The notes under the pieces were generated by a model. The model was not told where the DNA came from. It saw only the letters and a list, made by a program, of their open reading frames with translations, and made no database searches. A DNA stretch of 64,000 nucleotides, taken from NCBI GenBank assembly GCA_949592205.1, contig CATIUR010000004.1, positions 67,739,837-67,803,836 on the forward strand, in the 5' to 3' direction. Positions 53,537 to 63,830 of this stretch are shown piece by piece. Every line of letters starts with the position of its first letter. Within the stretch, counting starts at the first letter, position 1. The stretch comes from Helichrysum umbraculigerum. Lineage: Eukaryota; Streptophyta; Magnoliopsida; Asterales; Asteraceae. Both the position numbers and the translations under genes were made by a program.

Positions 53537-54877
53537 ATGACGACTACGGACGATGCTGAGTTCTTCAACCACTTGGAACAAGAGTTGAAATCCGACTTTC
53601 ACTCATCACCGGAAGAAGCCTCCGCTGGACCAGACGACGATTCTAGAACCTTAGGGAAACTCTTAGATCTTGACTTAGGAACCCATAAATCTCAACAGAA
53701 GATCTCAACTTCTGCTTCTAGCATTCCAAGCTATCAGGTTTTGCCTGCGCCTGAGATTAAACATTCCTTAGAAAATATCCATAGATTCCCTGATTTTGTC
53801 GATAATGTTCATGGAAACCCTCAACCCTTTCATTCCTCATTCAAAGAAGAACGAATCCCCATAAGGAACGAGGATATTCATGAGCATCTTCCAAAATCAC
53901 CAATTTTTGTAAACCTCGTACCGAAACCTTCGTACACCATTTATCATGTTGTAGATAAGGAAATACCGAAAGATTCAGAAGGTGATGAAGTCCGATACGT
54001 TGGTTACTCTTTTGATCCTGAGAAAAGGTTGGATGTATGCAAAGCATTTGCCTTACACTTAAATATGTCTGATTTTCCTTACTCAGTCGAGCAAAGAGGA
54101 ACCATCTTAAGAATTAATATACTCGTAGGTATTCTCCACTATCTTCCAACCCAAAAGGAAGATGGTATCTTCACACGATATCGAGAGCAAGAGCGAAAGC
54201 TTTTATCAGAAATGGATCACCTCATGGATCTATTTGCTTGCACTGATTATCAACCGGTTTCTCAAACCATGATTAAGCGTTATGTTGCAGCTATGATAAA
54301 AGAGCTTGAGCTATTAACTTCTAAAGATCCCACGATCACTCTCGTCATTTTTGGAAAAATTCCATTTTTCGTAGATCCTGCCGCTTACATAATCGCCAAG
54401 TTGCAAGAAATATTTCCTGGAGCAGACGACAACAAGATAGAAGCCGCTTTCTTTGCTGAAAGAAAAGATATCCACGTTAAACTCGCTTCGTTGTTCGATC
54501 AATCCAAATTCCCTTTCACCGTTTCTCAAAGATCTCTAATTTTGGATACTGCCATTGCAGTGCAAACTACATATGGTAATCCCGATTCAAAAGAGGAACT
54601 TAGGTTTCAGAGAATTTTAGGAAATCTTCTTCACGACCTTAATAATATAGACCGCAGTATATGAATGGGAATTTCAAGTAAAAAGAAAGTTAGAAAGGAA
54701 TTTAATAAGTTTGTTAATAATCTGCTAGAATTAGGCCGGAAAGAACATAGGATTCTTAGCGAATTCGAAAATTTCTCATCACACCCTGCCAAGCTAGTTG
54801 ATTATGTCATTAACATTCTAAACTGTGATTTTATTCCTCGCTATACTTCAAGATTGCTTTCGAGCAATCCCCTTTAA
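53537..54877 (+). pseudogene. Helical-unit protein of element G, one in-frame stop
   Basis: ATG at 53537; 375 codons, a TGA at 54662-54664, then 70 more codons in the same frame. The N-terminal 130 residues are polar and disordered-looking. Two clear helical units open with FPYSVEQRGTILRI (about residue 178) and FPFTVSQRSLIL (about 328), the signature seen in the C and H proteins. After the stop a third helix-rich stretch (NKFVNNLLELGRKEHRILSE) is probably a diverged unit. There is no Gag capsid, knuckle or protease before it, so, as in C, the protein stands alone next to the primer site. The stop may be a mutation or a readthrough point. Confidence 0.75.
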
Positions 54878-54894
54878 ACTGTTTTGGAACAACA

Positions 54895-54941
54895 GTCGAG
54901 CTACAGACTTAAAACAAGCGCTTTTTGGGAGGCAACCCAAA
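54895..54941 (+). ncRNA. Hairpins after the G ORF, counterpart of H
   Basis: GTCGAGCTACAGAC (weak stem), AAGCGCTT (palindrome) and TTTGGG-AGGCAA-CCCAAA (54924-54941). The AGGCAA loop is identical to that in H, while the stem has changed from CGGG/CCCG to TTTGGG/CCCAAA with pairing kept. Confidence 0.6.
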
Positions 54942-56502
54942 TCTTTAATTAGGTCTTTAAAATAATTTTCGTAGGTTAGTTTAATTATTAGTTTAATTTG
55001 TTTCTTAAAAAAGTCAAAAAGCTCTTAAAATCTTTGTCTCCGCAAAATCTGCGCAGTTTCTAAAAACGTGAAGATCTTAAATTCAAATATTTTTAGAAAG
55101 TTTTTTAAATTGTTTGGATTTAAAAAGAGTCAAGATTTTAAACCAAAAATATCGTTTGTTTTATTAAGTAGTTTTTCATTTCCGTTTTAAATAAAACCAA
55201 CATTTTTGCTGTGCACAGTTAACTACAGTCTAATACCAAATTTTAAACTTTTGCTAAAATATTTGGCTAAGGTTTTTAATTGCCCAAAACATCTTTTAAT
55301 CACATTTTAAATGGTCATTTACCTTAAATGGAAAAAGGAGGGAGATAAAAAGATGGGGAATGAGTCAAACAAAGTCAAAACACATAAAAAATCATTTTTT
55401 CTCCTCCTTCCCCCTCCTTGGCCGACGGTTTCACCACCCCCACACCAAATCCACCATTTTTCACCATTAAAGCTCAAATCAAGCCTCATCTCTTCATCTC
55501 TAGGTCATTTTTGAGTCTCTAAACATCATTGCATCTTCATCAAGGTATGATTTAAGCTTAAAATACCAAAATTCTCTAACTTTGTTAACTTAGGGTTTCA
55601 AGTTAGTTTTTGAAGATTTGTGCTTTACATTGCGAAATTGAGCTTTGATTCTTGCTTAGTGATGATATAGGAACTAGCATTACTAGTTAGATTGAAGTGA
55701 TTTGATGTTTGACTTTTGAAAGTTGACTTTTCTTTGACTTTTTGGCTAGTTAGTCCACTTTGACCATTTGATAATTAAATTGCTTATGATAAGTTGTTTG
55801 TTGATTCATTGATGCTTAATATGATTAGTATAGCTTATTCATTTGCTTCATTTGCGGTTAAATGTGTGTTATGGTCAAGTTAGCAAATTAAAGTAAGCAT
55901 GAAACATTGACTTTTGATTAAACGTCACCATTTTGAAATAAAACTCTTGGTTAAAATGATGTTTTGACTTAAGTTGATGTTAATGCCTCGCTTTGATTTG
56001 CTAGTTCAAGTTAGTATTACTATGAATTGGGCAAATGACAAAAAGGAAACCTTACTTTGGTAAAGTCGACTTTAAAAAGTCAAAATGCTTAAATTTTAGT
56101 AATACTAGTAACCATTCTAATTAAAGAGTCATAGTGGTGTTGTAAAATTGTATCTTTGAAAGTATTATGGCAAGTCTTGAATTAATGCTACGCTTTCCTT
56201 AAAAACAACAACTTTTAAAAATCCTAAGGTAAAAAAAAAAAAAAAAAAAAATATGCCATGATCACTTTTAAAGATCCAATTTAACAATACAAAAGTCAAC
56301 TAAAGAAGCTTTGTTTGCATGATTTGGTTAAAAATGCTAAATACTTGCTCAAATAATCATGATAGTTAGTATGCGGTAATAGGTTATGCTTGCCATGATA
56401 AGGTAATTACATGATTAAGATTTAGGTCTATATCATACATGCTTATGATGGTTAAGTAGTCTTTTGACTTGTCTTCTAGAAATCATTAAAGACTTGATAG
56501 CC
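54942..56502 (+). other. Element G internal region downstream of its ORF
   Basis: About 1.5 kb of AT-rich sequence with recurring TTGACTTTT words and an A21 run (56231-56251). No gene seen. The 3' LTR of G lies beyond the window, after element I. Confidence 0.6.
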
Positions 56503-57087
56503 TGTGACACCCTCAAATTTCGGTTTGCGGAAGCTGTCGGGGTCGGGTGTCACTAAATCAAATATCACAGCATAAGATACATAATGAACGACTCTAGATG
56601 AGACGTTTGAAAATAGTTATACATTTCTGAATAAAATGTTTACAACGTTATAAGTTTGATAATAATTTCCAAATACATAACTTGAAAATACTAAAGTAGA
56701 TGCAAAGTAGTCCCAATTGTTGAAAATATGCGACTCGAGCTAATAAGATCTTGTAGCGATCCTAATCCTGCTGGGCAACCTGAGAACACATGCTAAAACA
56801 GGTCAGCTATAAAGCTGGTGAGTTCATAGGATAGTTAGTTGAAAACATAAAGTAATAAAACAATTTATGTTTTGTATAGTTGTTTCCAAAATCAGTGATT
56901 TTTGATATGTAATACGTTGAAATTTGTAACACCAATGTGTAAAAGTCTAATCGAGGTATTCCTTACTTAATTAGTTTGAATTATAAGTCTACCATTGAAA
57001 TTATTTGTCTAACTTAAAGTCCAAAATACCCCGTTTTGGTTGATTGTATTGTTACAAGTTACTTAGACTTGTTTGTTTGAAAATAAT

Positions 57088-57267
57088 ACAAGTTCAACAA
57101 CTTGTCTGATTGAAAAATGATACAAGTACAACGACTTGTCTTCTGAAAATGATACAAGTACAACGACTTGTCTGCTGAAAATGATACAAGTACAACGACT
57201 TGTCTTCTGAAAATGATACAAGTACAACGACTTGTCTTCTGAAAATGATACAAGTACAACGACTTGT
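57088..57267. repeat. 32-bp tandem repeat of ACAAGT-loop-ACTTGT hairpins
   Basis: Six units; ACAAGT starts at 57088, 57122, 57154, 57186, 57218 and 57250. Each has 6-bp arms, a 6-nt loop (mostly ACAACG) and a CTGAAAATGAT spacer. The second LTR copy is at 63271-63450. The three overlapping frames here are products of the repeat, not genes. Confidence 0.95.
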
Positions 57268-57557
57268 CTGCTGAAGTTGTGCCCACTGCAATACCGTGGC
57301 ATCGTTTTGTACCCACTTTACCGTGGTATCGTTTTGTGCCCGCTGCAATACCGCGTCATCGTTTATGAAGTGCTCGAAAGCATGGTTGAAATGTAGAGCC
57401 AGCAGTACTACGACATGCTAACTAATTGCAAATAAGTGTCGACCGTACAACGACGCGTCCGACTTGAATGATTGTGTTTGTATGATTGTATGTATACTAA
57501 TATACATAAGTAATATTGAAGTTAGCACCAAGTGCTCATGATAATATATGAACATGT

Positions 57558-57558
<1 letters not shown>

Positions 57559-57603
<45 letters not shown>
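57559..57603. repeat. (TA)n microsatellite, I 3' LTR
   Basis: About 45 bp. The same tract in the other LTR (63742-63826) is about 85 bp. Confidence 0.95.
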
Positions 57604-57607
<4 letters not shown>

Positions 57608-58539
57608 CGAATGAGTAAACGTAAGTAACAATCATGACACGCATGAAAATAATTGATTGTATCTAAATACGTATAAGCAAAATATTTAGATATTAAGTAG
57701 TACGCTGGTCCTAGGTATGAATACTCATCACCTAGTTGAATTGTATTAGTATAAAGGGTCTATGCTAACATATGATGCTGTCGTATACTTCTAGCCTAAA
57801 GCCTAGCAAGTATATTAGGGTTCTGAATTGTATTGGCAATATTAGTTCCTAAAAGAGAAACTAATCCTGTAATTATATATATGTTGTCTAGTGTAGGTAG
57901 AACTAACCAGTTCTAATGTATTTGATAATATTGTCCCGTGACAATATGGCCAATGAATAGTGATAACTATATCAAGTTATGACTAGGTAATTGTTTTCCA
58001 ACAATCTGATAGTGTATGATTGTGACCTATCTAGGTTAGGTCCTGATATTGTTTCAAAACAAGCTGTTGGGTGTAATTCCTAAGTATTACACATTTGTAT
58101 TACATACAGTAATAAAATTGTTTGTGAATTATAAAAGATTATTAATATAATTCGAAAACAGTTGTTGTACATGTGTTTCACCCCAAAAACAGTAAAACAG
58201 TTGAAAAAGTGGGGCTATGAAACTCACCTGAGGAGCTAGCGTCCTAATGCAGCGAATCGTATCGATAATAATCTCCTAGTGTCCTAAACACGTGAGATTT
58301 CGTGTAAGTGAATGGATATTTATATAAATCATCCAAGTTTGTTATATCTTTACGTTTGAACTTCGTAAAGAAATTGCGTGTCGTTTATCTCGTATTGAAA
58401 TTATATTTAGAAAATAAAATTAAGTTGTTTTCGTATAAAAAGTGTATATAAACGTGTCTCGGTTCATATATAAGTTGCGTATACGTTTCCGGATAAGTTT
58501 GACGTTTTAAAAGTGAGTTTTTAGTTCAAAAACTGATAA

Positions 58540-58890
58540 TAGCGACACTTCATGCGTCACTGAGGGGTTTATAGCGTCACTAGGCTAGTGACTCAGAAGT
58601 TTGGAAAATTCAGCATTTTAGCGACACTTAATTAGTGCCGCTATGAGGTTAGTGACGCATATAGCGTCACTTAGGAAGTGACGCAGAGGGCTTAGTGACG
58701 CAGTTCGTTTCTACCGAAAGTGGTGGTTTCTGCTGAAGATAGCGACACTCGAGAAGTGCCGCATGTTTCTGCCGAAAGTTATGAGTGCGTCACTATAGAA
58801 GTGACGGTATAAATGTTTTAGCGGCACTCAGGTAGTGTCGCTATAAGGGCGACTGATAGACATAGCGTCACTTAGGAAGTGACGCGGTAC
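58540..58890. repeat. GCGTCACTT/AAGTGACGC inverted-repeat cluster (I LTR)
   Basis: At least six units. Two perfect hairpins with 9-bp arms and an AGG loop lie at 58664-58684 and 58865-58885. Others (for example 58621-58641 and 58742-58762) are imperfect, with GCGACACT against AGTGCCGC. Confidence 0.9.
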
Positions 58891-59761
58891 TGTTTTTGGT
58901 CTGTGGGCGACACTCCCATCTGTTCGACGGGTTTTCACCCAAAACCACGGATCGAGCTCAAAAACTCCAAAATCGACATCAACAAACTTATATAATGATG
59001 ATATATGATGAAACAAGTGATATAAACATGTATTTAGGTGTAGATCGAAGGTTTTCTTACCAATTAAAATGAGATCCGAAAATGGAGAAAATGATGATGA
59101 AATCGGATGATGTTGATGATGAAGATGATGATGTTCCAGCTGATGATGACGATGGTGATGGTGGTGACGTGCGGCGGTGGTGGTGATGGTCCGATGGTGG
59201 TGATGGTGGATGGTGTTGTATGGTGGTGATGAGAGGAGAGAAAGAGATAGAGAAAAGATGAAAAAAAAAATGAGAAGAAAGAAATGGGGAAAGGGGAGGC
59301 CGGCTCACCCTTTTTGGTGGGTTGGTTTCCCCCAATTCGCGGTATAAAATACCCGTGTTTTCGTACCCGTTCGCAAAATAAATTTATTATTTTGTTTTTA
59401 TAATCTCATTTGTATGTTTCGTAATGTTTTGAAAATATTTTTGGAACAAAGTTTTATAACTTTATTTCGCGTTGTCCCAACTAAATAGGACGCGTTTTTA
59501 AATCCAAAACTAATGATAATTTTGTACGTTTAATGTTTTTGTCTAACTGTGTAACGTTTATTGTAACTAATAAAATATTAGTTTTGAAATTTTGACACCG
59601 AAGTTTGGACGCGTAAATTTTCGTTATTTGGGCCAATTTATTATTATATATATTTATATATATATATATAATCTTTGGATACTAACGATTTGTAGCGTAT
59701 AAATACGAATATTTGAAGTTGTAAAATTGGCGCGAAAATTACTTTTTGACGAGGTGTCACA

Positions 59762-60210
59762 TTCTCCCCCTGTTAATAAAATTTCGTCCCGAAATTTCGT
59801 GTGAAGTCGTGGTCGCGTGGAGTCTGGGGAGCAATGTACGAAATAAGGAGTTTGTCGAATAGATTGTAGACATACCACGTCTATGACGGGCTGAGGAGCA
59901 GTCAATCCATGACTGTGTCGAGGTTTATCGCTGTAGGCATATTCTGACCGTATTATCTGTTTGGTGTATGATTGTTTGGTAAATCGTCCTATCAGGACTA
60001 AGTGTTTGGTGGACGTGCAGTAGACCAGTCTGCTAAAAGCAAACATCGAGTCTTATGTGGGCCTAGGTCAACTAGCCCTATGATGTAATCAATATTAGGT
60101 TGATAAAATAATATCGAGGATAATAAGTACATGTTGAACGAATCCATAATTGAAGAGTTATGTTTTCGAGGAGAGGTTGTACTTACATTATTGTTGGAGA
60201 TTTATTTGAT
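59762..60210 (-). other. Element I 3' untranslated end with polypurine tract
   Basis: The element strand reads GGGACGAAATT, then AACAGGGGGAGAA (59762-59774), then the LTR. No protease or pol reading is visible between gag and this tract. Confidence 0.75.
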
Positions 60211-61182
60211 TTATTCGGAGTCGATAAGGTGAATTTTGCGTCTTTTTGGGCAGTCCTTCTTGTAATGACCAGGTTCCTTACCTTTGAAGCATATCCTTCG
60301 AGAGTCGGGATTGGCAGGAACTCTGCAGTCCCGGATTACGTGTCCATATCGTTGGCATCTTTCGCAGGGTAATCCGCAATATCCGTCATGATGACGTTTG
60401 CAGCCGTGACAAAATGGCTTGTTACCCGCATAGCCTTGTCTGTCGTTGGGTTCAGTAGCGTAGGACCTCAAGGGTTCAGGTTGATTCGTTGGAATTTGGC
60501 TAGAGCTGGAACTTCCATTCCCTTTTTCTTGATTGTTTTCTGTCGCAGGTGGCCCGCGTCGAACCACCTGTGCCATGAGTCTGTGGGCCATGCGAATAGC
60601 CTCTTCAATAGTAGTGGGTTTAGAGGCGGTGACCATTCCCTCAATTAGCAACGGGAGTCCCCCAATGTACCTCCCGATTCGTTTGTTTTCAGGGTTTACT
60701 ATGTTTGGACAAAGGGATGCTAGTTGTTGGAAGCGATTGGTATATGTTTCAATGTCGTTGTCCTTTACGGTGAGATACCAAAGTTCGTCCTCAAGTTTGT
60801 GAAGTACTTCGATGGGGCAATACTTGTCCTTCATGATTTGTTTCAGGTCTTCCCACGGAATTTCGTGAGCAGTGTCGATTCCTATATTTCGGGCGTGAAA
60901 ATTCCACCAGGTAAAGGCATCATCCTGTAGGGTGGATGTGGCATACATGACTTTGCAGTCGTCGGGGCAGTTGCACATGTGGAAAATAGATTCCATTCTC
61001 TCGAACCATCGAATTAATCCGACAGCTCCTTCAGTCCCGACGAAGTTTGGAGGTTCGCACCTCAGGAAATCCCTAAAAGTGCAAGGCTTTACTTGGTTCT
61101 GAGCAGCTAGGGTTGCAGTCACTGCTTGATTAATGATTTGATCTTGCTCAGCTCGAGTGAAAGTTGGTCGTTTAGGAGGCAT
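60211..61182 (-). CDS. gag: Element I Gag, about 323 aa
   Basis: Uninterrupted from MPPKRPTFTRAEQ (ATG 61182) to HLIDSE. Capsid region with FVGTEGAVGLIRWFERMESI, AFTWWNFHARNIG and FQQLASLCPNIVNPENKR, typical of chromovirus-type Gag. Nucleocapsid: a Cys/His cluster CHGCKRHHDGYC...CERCQRYGHVIRDC, then CFKGKEPGHYKKDC, where the second cysteine of the CCHC knuckle is replaced by glycine; this probably weakens that knuckle. It ends before any protease. Closest in the window to A Gag (shared TEGA.GL..W.E, TWWN and RY..GL blocks), but clearly diverged. Confidence 0.88.
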   Translation of the reverse strand: MPPKRPTFTRAEQDQIINQAVTATLAAQNQVKPCTFRDFLRCEPPNFVGTEGAVGLIRWFERMESIFHMCNCPDDCKVMYATSTLQDDAFTWWNFHARNIGIDTAHEIPWEDLKQIMKDKYCPIEVLHKLEDELWYLTVKDNDIETYTNRFQQLASLCPNIVNPENKRIGRYIGGLPLLIEGMVTASKPTTIEEAIRMAHRLMAQVVRRGPPATENNQEKGNGSSSSSQIPTNQPEPLRSYATEPNDRQGYAGNKPFCHGCKRHHDGYCGLPCERCQRYGHVIRDCRVPANPDSRRICFKGKEPGHYKKDCPKRRKIHLIDSE

Positions 61183-62669
61183 GATTCTTGAGCAAGAATG
61201 AAATGACAAAGTGTGAGATCTTTATTCAAAGATGTTGACTTTTGTAGTTGTATACTCGTATGTAAAAATGATAGTTATCCATAAACCACTTAAGGTATCT
61301 ATATGAAAAGTCCTCGGACTTTGAAATTTCAGATGTGTAGTCGTACAAACGACCTAGTTATGAGTTTTATGCAGTTGACTAGAACCATAGTATTGTCGTA
61401 GTCTATCAGACTATAATGTAGTACTAGAATATCGTACGGCCATTCATGCCTGGGTATGAGACAACTACAGTGTCCTCGGTGGTGTTGAAGCAGGGTCCAC
61501 CAACACAACCCATGTGTGTGGTGACATCATAGTGTATTTATTGATTAAAGCATTACATGCTTAATTGGTCGTATATACATATAAGGTGTACACGTAACTA
61601 TACAAATATACGTACATAATAAAAGTCAGGTGTGGCACCTCGTGCCCAGTTAAGTAATTGTATATGTATATATGTAAGTCGTACATGCAACTATAACAAG
61701 TCCGCATGTATAATTGAAGTAGCACCTAGTGCTATAATGCAGTGCTATCAGCACAGTAATTGAAATACTAATGTTTTGAAATTGTAGTACCAAAGTACCA
61801 TGAAACGCAGCACCACGTGCTGTAATGAAGTGCCCGCGGCATTGAAATTGTAGTACCCCTGTACTATGAGTGTGGCATCAACATGCCATGATTGTAGTAT
61901 CGACGTACTGTGAAGGTTGCACTAACGTGCTCATATTGTGGTATTAACATACCATGAAATCGTAGCACTACGTGCCATGTGTTGTTTGATTTGTAGCCCC
62001 AAGGCCAAAATGTGTTTGAAGTTCGAATTCCTCAGTTGTAACACAAAGGCTAAAGTGTGAGTGTCGAGGCACTAAAGTATTGAATTAATTGATCTACATG
62101 ATCAATTTGTGATTTGAGATGATTTGCGTTGCGGACTTAGTCAACACTAATCCGATTGTGATCCATATGTTCAAGGTTTAAAAGTTGTAAGTTTGTTTTA
62201 AGTTTCGTGAAGGTTTAGCATGTGCGGGTTTCCATTCCCATTGATAACGTTTGTACCTCCTTCCCGAGGTGTAGTGATATAGGTGTCGAGTCGCGATGGT
62301 GAGGAAGACGGCGATATGCCTCTTCACGAGTATGTATTGGTTCAGCGGATTTGATGGTATATATATACTCAATATATATATAAGTACGTAAAAGTATTAC
62401 ACATGTAAGGCCTATTCATATATACCTACAGTACATATAATAGCCTAGGGTGTCTAGCACATAACAATCAGAGTCAACTACGCATTCCTGTTTCAGTATA
62501 ACCCCTTTCAGATCTTACATCATCTTTATTTAATTGTACATAGTTAGCTACGCTATGTTAAATTAAACTCGTATGATGTAATTCCTGAACCAGTCATACC
62601 TAATGGGGAATACAGCCTAACGGTCATAGTCTAGGCCCTCTAAATGCAACCTAGTTCACTACAACCTTA
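61183..62669 (-). other. Element I leader with a mini-hairpin array
   Basis: About 1.5 kb between primer site and gag, with no gene. The part 61634-61975 is a run of about twelve small hairpins with differing stems. Confidence 0.75.
61634..61975. repeat. Array of about twelve mini-hairpins with changing stems
   Basis: Examples: GGCAC-CTC-GTGCC (61634), TAGCAC-CTA-GTGCTA (61720), GTGCT-ATC-AGCAC (61742), CAGCAC-CAC-GTGCTG (61808), TGCC-CGC-GGCA (61831), TAGTAC-CCCT-GTACTA (61851), TGGCAT-CAAC-ATGCCA (61873), GCAC-TAAC-GTGC (61919), TGGTAT-TAAC-ATACCA (61939), GCAC-TAC-GTGC (61965). ATGAAATTGTAG-like spacers separate several of them. Confidence 0.85.
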
Positions 62670-62682
62670 GGCTCTGATACCA
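62670..62682 (-). other. Primer binding site (initiator Met tRNA), element I
   Basis: GGCTCTGATACCA on the plus strand, 3 bp inside the right LTR. Confidence 0.9.
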
Positions 62683-62685
62683 ATC

Positions 62686-63740
62686 TGTGACACCCTCAAA
62701 TTTCGGTTTGCGGAAGCTGTCGGGGTCGGGTGTCACTAAATCAAATATCACAGCATAAGATACATAATGAACGACTCTAGATGAGACGTTTGAAAATAGT
62801 TATACATTTCTGAATAAAATGTTTACAACGTTATAAGTTTGATAATAATTTCCAAATACATAACTTGAAAATACTAAAGTAGATGCAAAGTAGTCCCAAT
62901 TGTTGAAAATATGCGACTCGAGCTAATAAGATCTTGTAGCGATCCTAATCCTGCTGGGCAACCTGAGAACACATGCTAAAACAGGTCAGCTATAAAGCTG
63001 GTGAGTTCATAGGATAGTTAGTTGAAAACATAAAGTAATAAAACAATTTATGTTTTGTATAGTTGTTTCCAAAATCAGTGATTTTTGATATGTAATACGT
63101 TGAAATTTGTAACACCAATGTGTAAAAGTCTAATCGAGGTATTCCTTACTTAATTAGTTTGAATTATAAGTCTACCATTGAAATTATTTGTCTAACTTAA
63201 AGTCCAAAATACCCCGTTTTGGTTGATTGTATTGTTACAAGTTACTTAGACTTGTTTGTTTGAAAATAATACAAGTTCAACAACTTGTCTGATTGAAAAA
63301 TGATACAAGTACAACGACTTGTCTTCTGAAAATGATACAAGTACAACGACTTGTCTGCTGAAAATGATACAAGTACAACGACTTGTCTTCTGAAAATGAT
63401 ACAAGTACAACGACTTGTCTTCTGAAAATGATACAAGTACAACGACTTGTCTGCTGAAGTTGTGCCCACTGCAATACCGTGGCATCGTTTTGTACCCACT
63501 TTACCGTGGTATCGTTTTGTGCCCGCTGCAATACCGCGGCATCGTTTATGAAGTGCTCGAAAGCATGGTTGAAATGTAGAGCCAGCAGTACTACGACATG
63601 CTAACTAATTGCAAATAAGTGTCGACCGTACAACGACGCGTCCGACTTGAATGATTGTGTTTGTATGATTGTATGTATACTAATATACATAAGTAATATT
63701 GAAGTTAGCACCAAGTGCTCATGATAATATATGAACATGT

Positions 63741-63830
<90 letters not shown>

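Larger units (their letters stand above)
56503..59761 (-). repeat. Element I 3' LTR
   Basis: 3,259 bp, ending GAGGTGTCACA. It contains a 32-bp hairpin tandem repeat (57088-57267), a (TA)n tract (57559-57603) and a GCGTCACTT/AAGTGACGC inverted-repeat cluster (58540-58890). A GATGATGGTGGTGA-rich stretch at 59085-59260 is the probable transcript leader; the frames in it are not genes. Confidence 0.9.

Noticed and set aside
57088..57267. CRISPR-like look of regular 32-bp repeats
   Set aside because: The spacers are part of the repeat and nearly constant, and the context is a plant LTR.
57059..57348. Three overlapping minus-strand frames reading CTCIIFRRQVVVLV-like repeats (and the same at 63242-63531)
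   Set aside because: They are translations of the 32-bp hairpin tandem repeat, in an LTR; open only because the repeat lacks stops in several frames.
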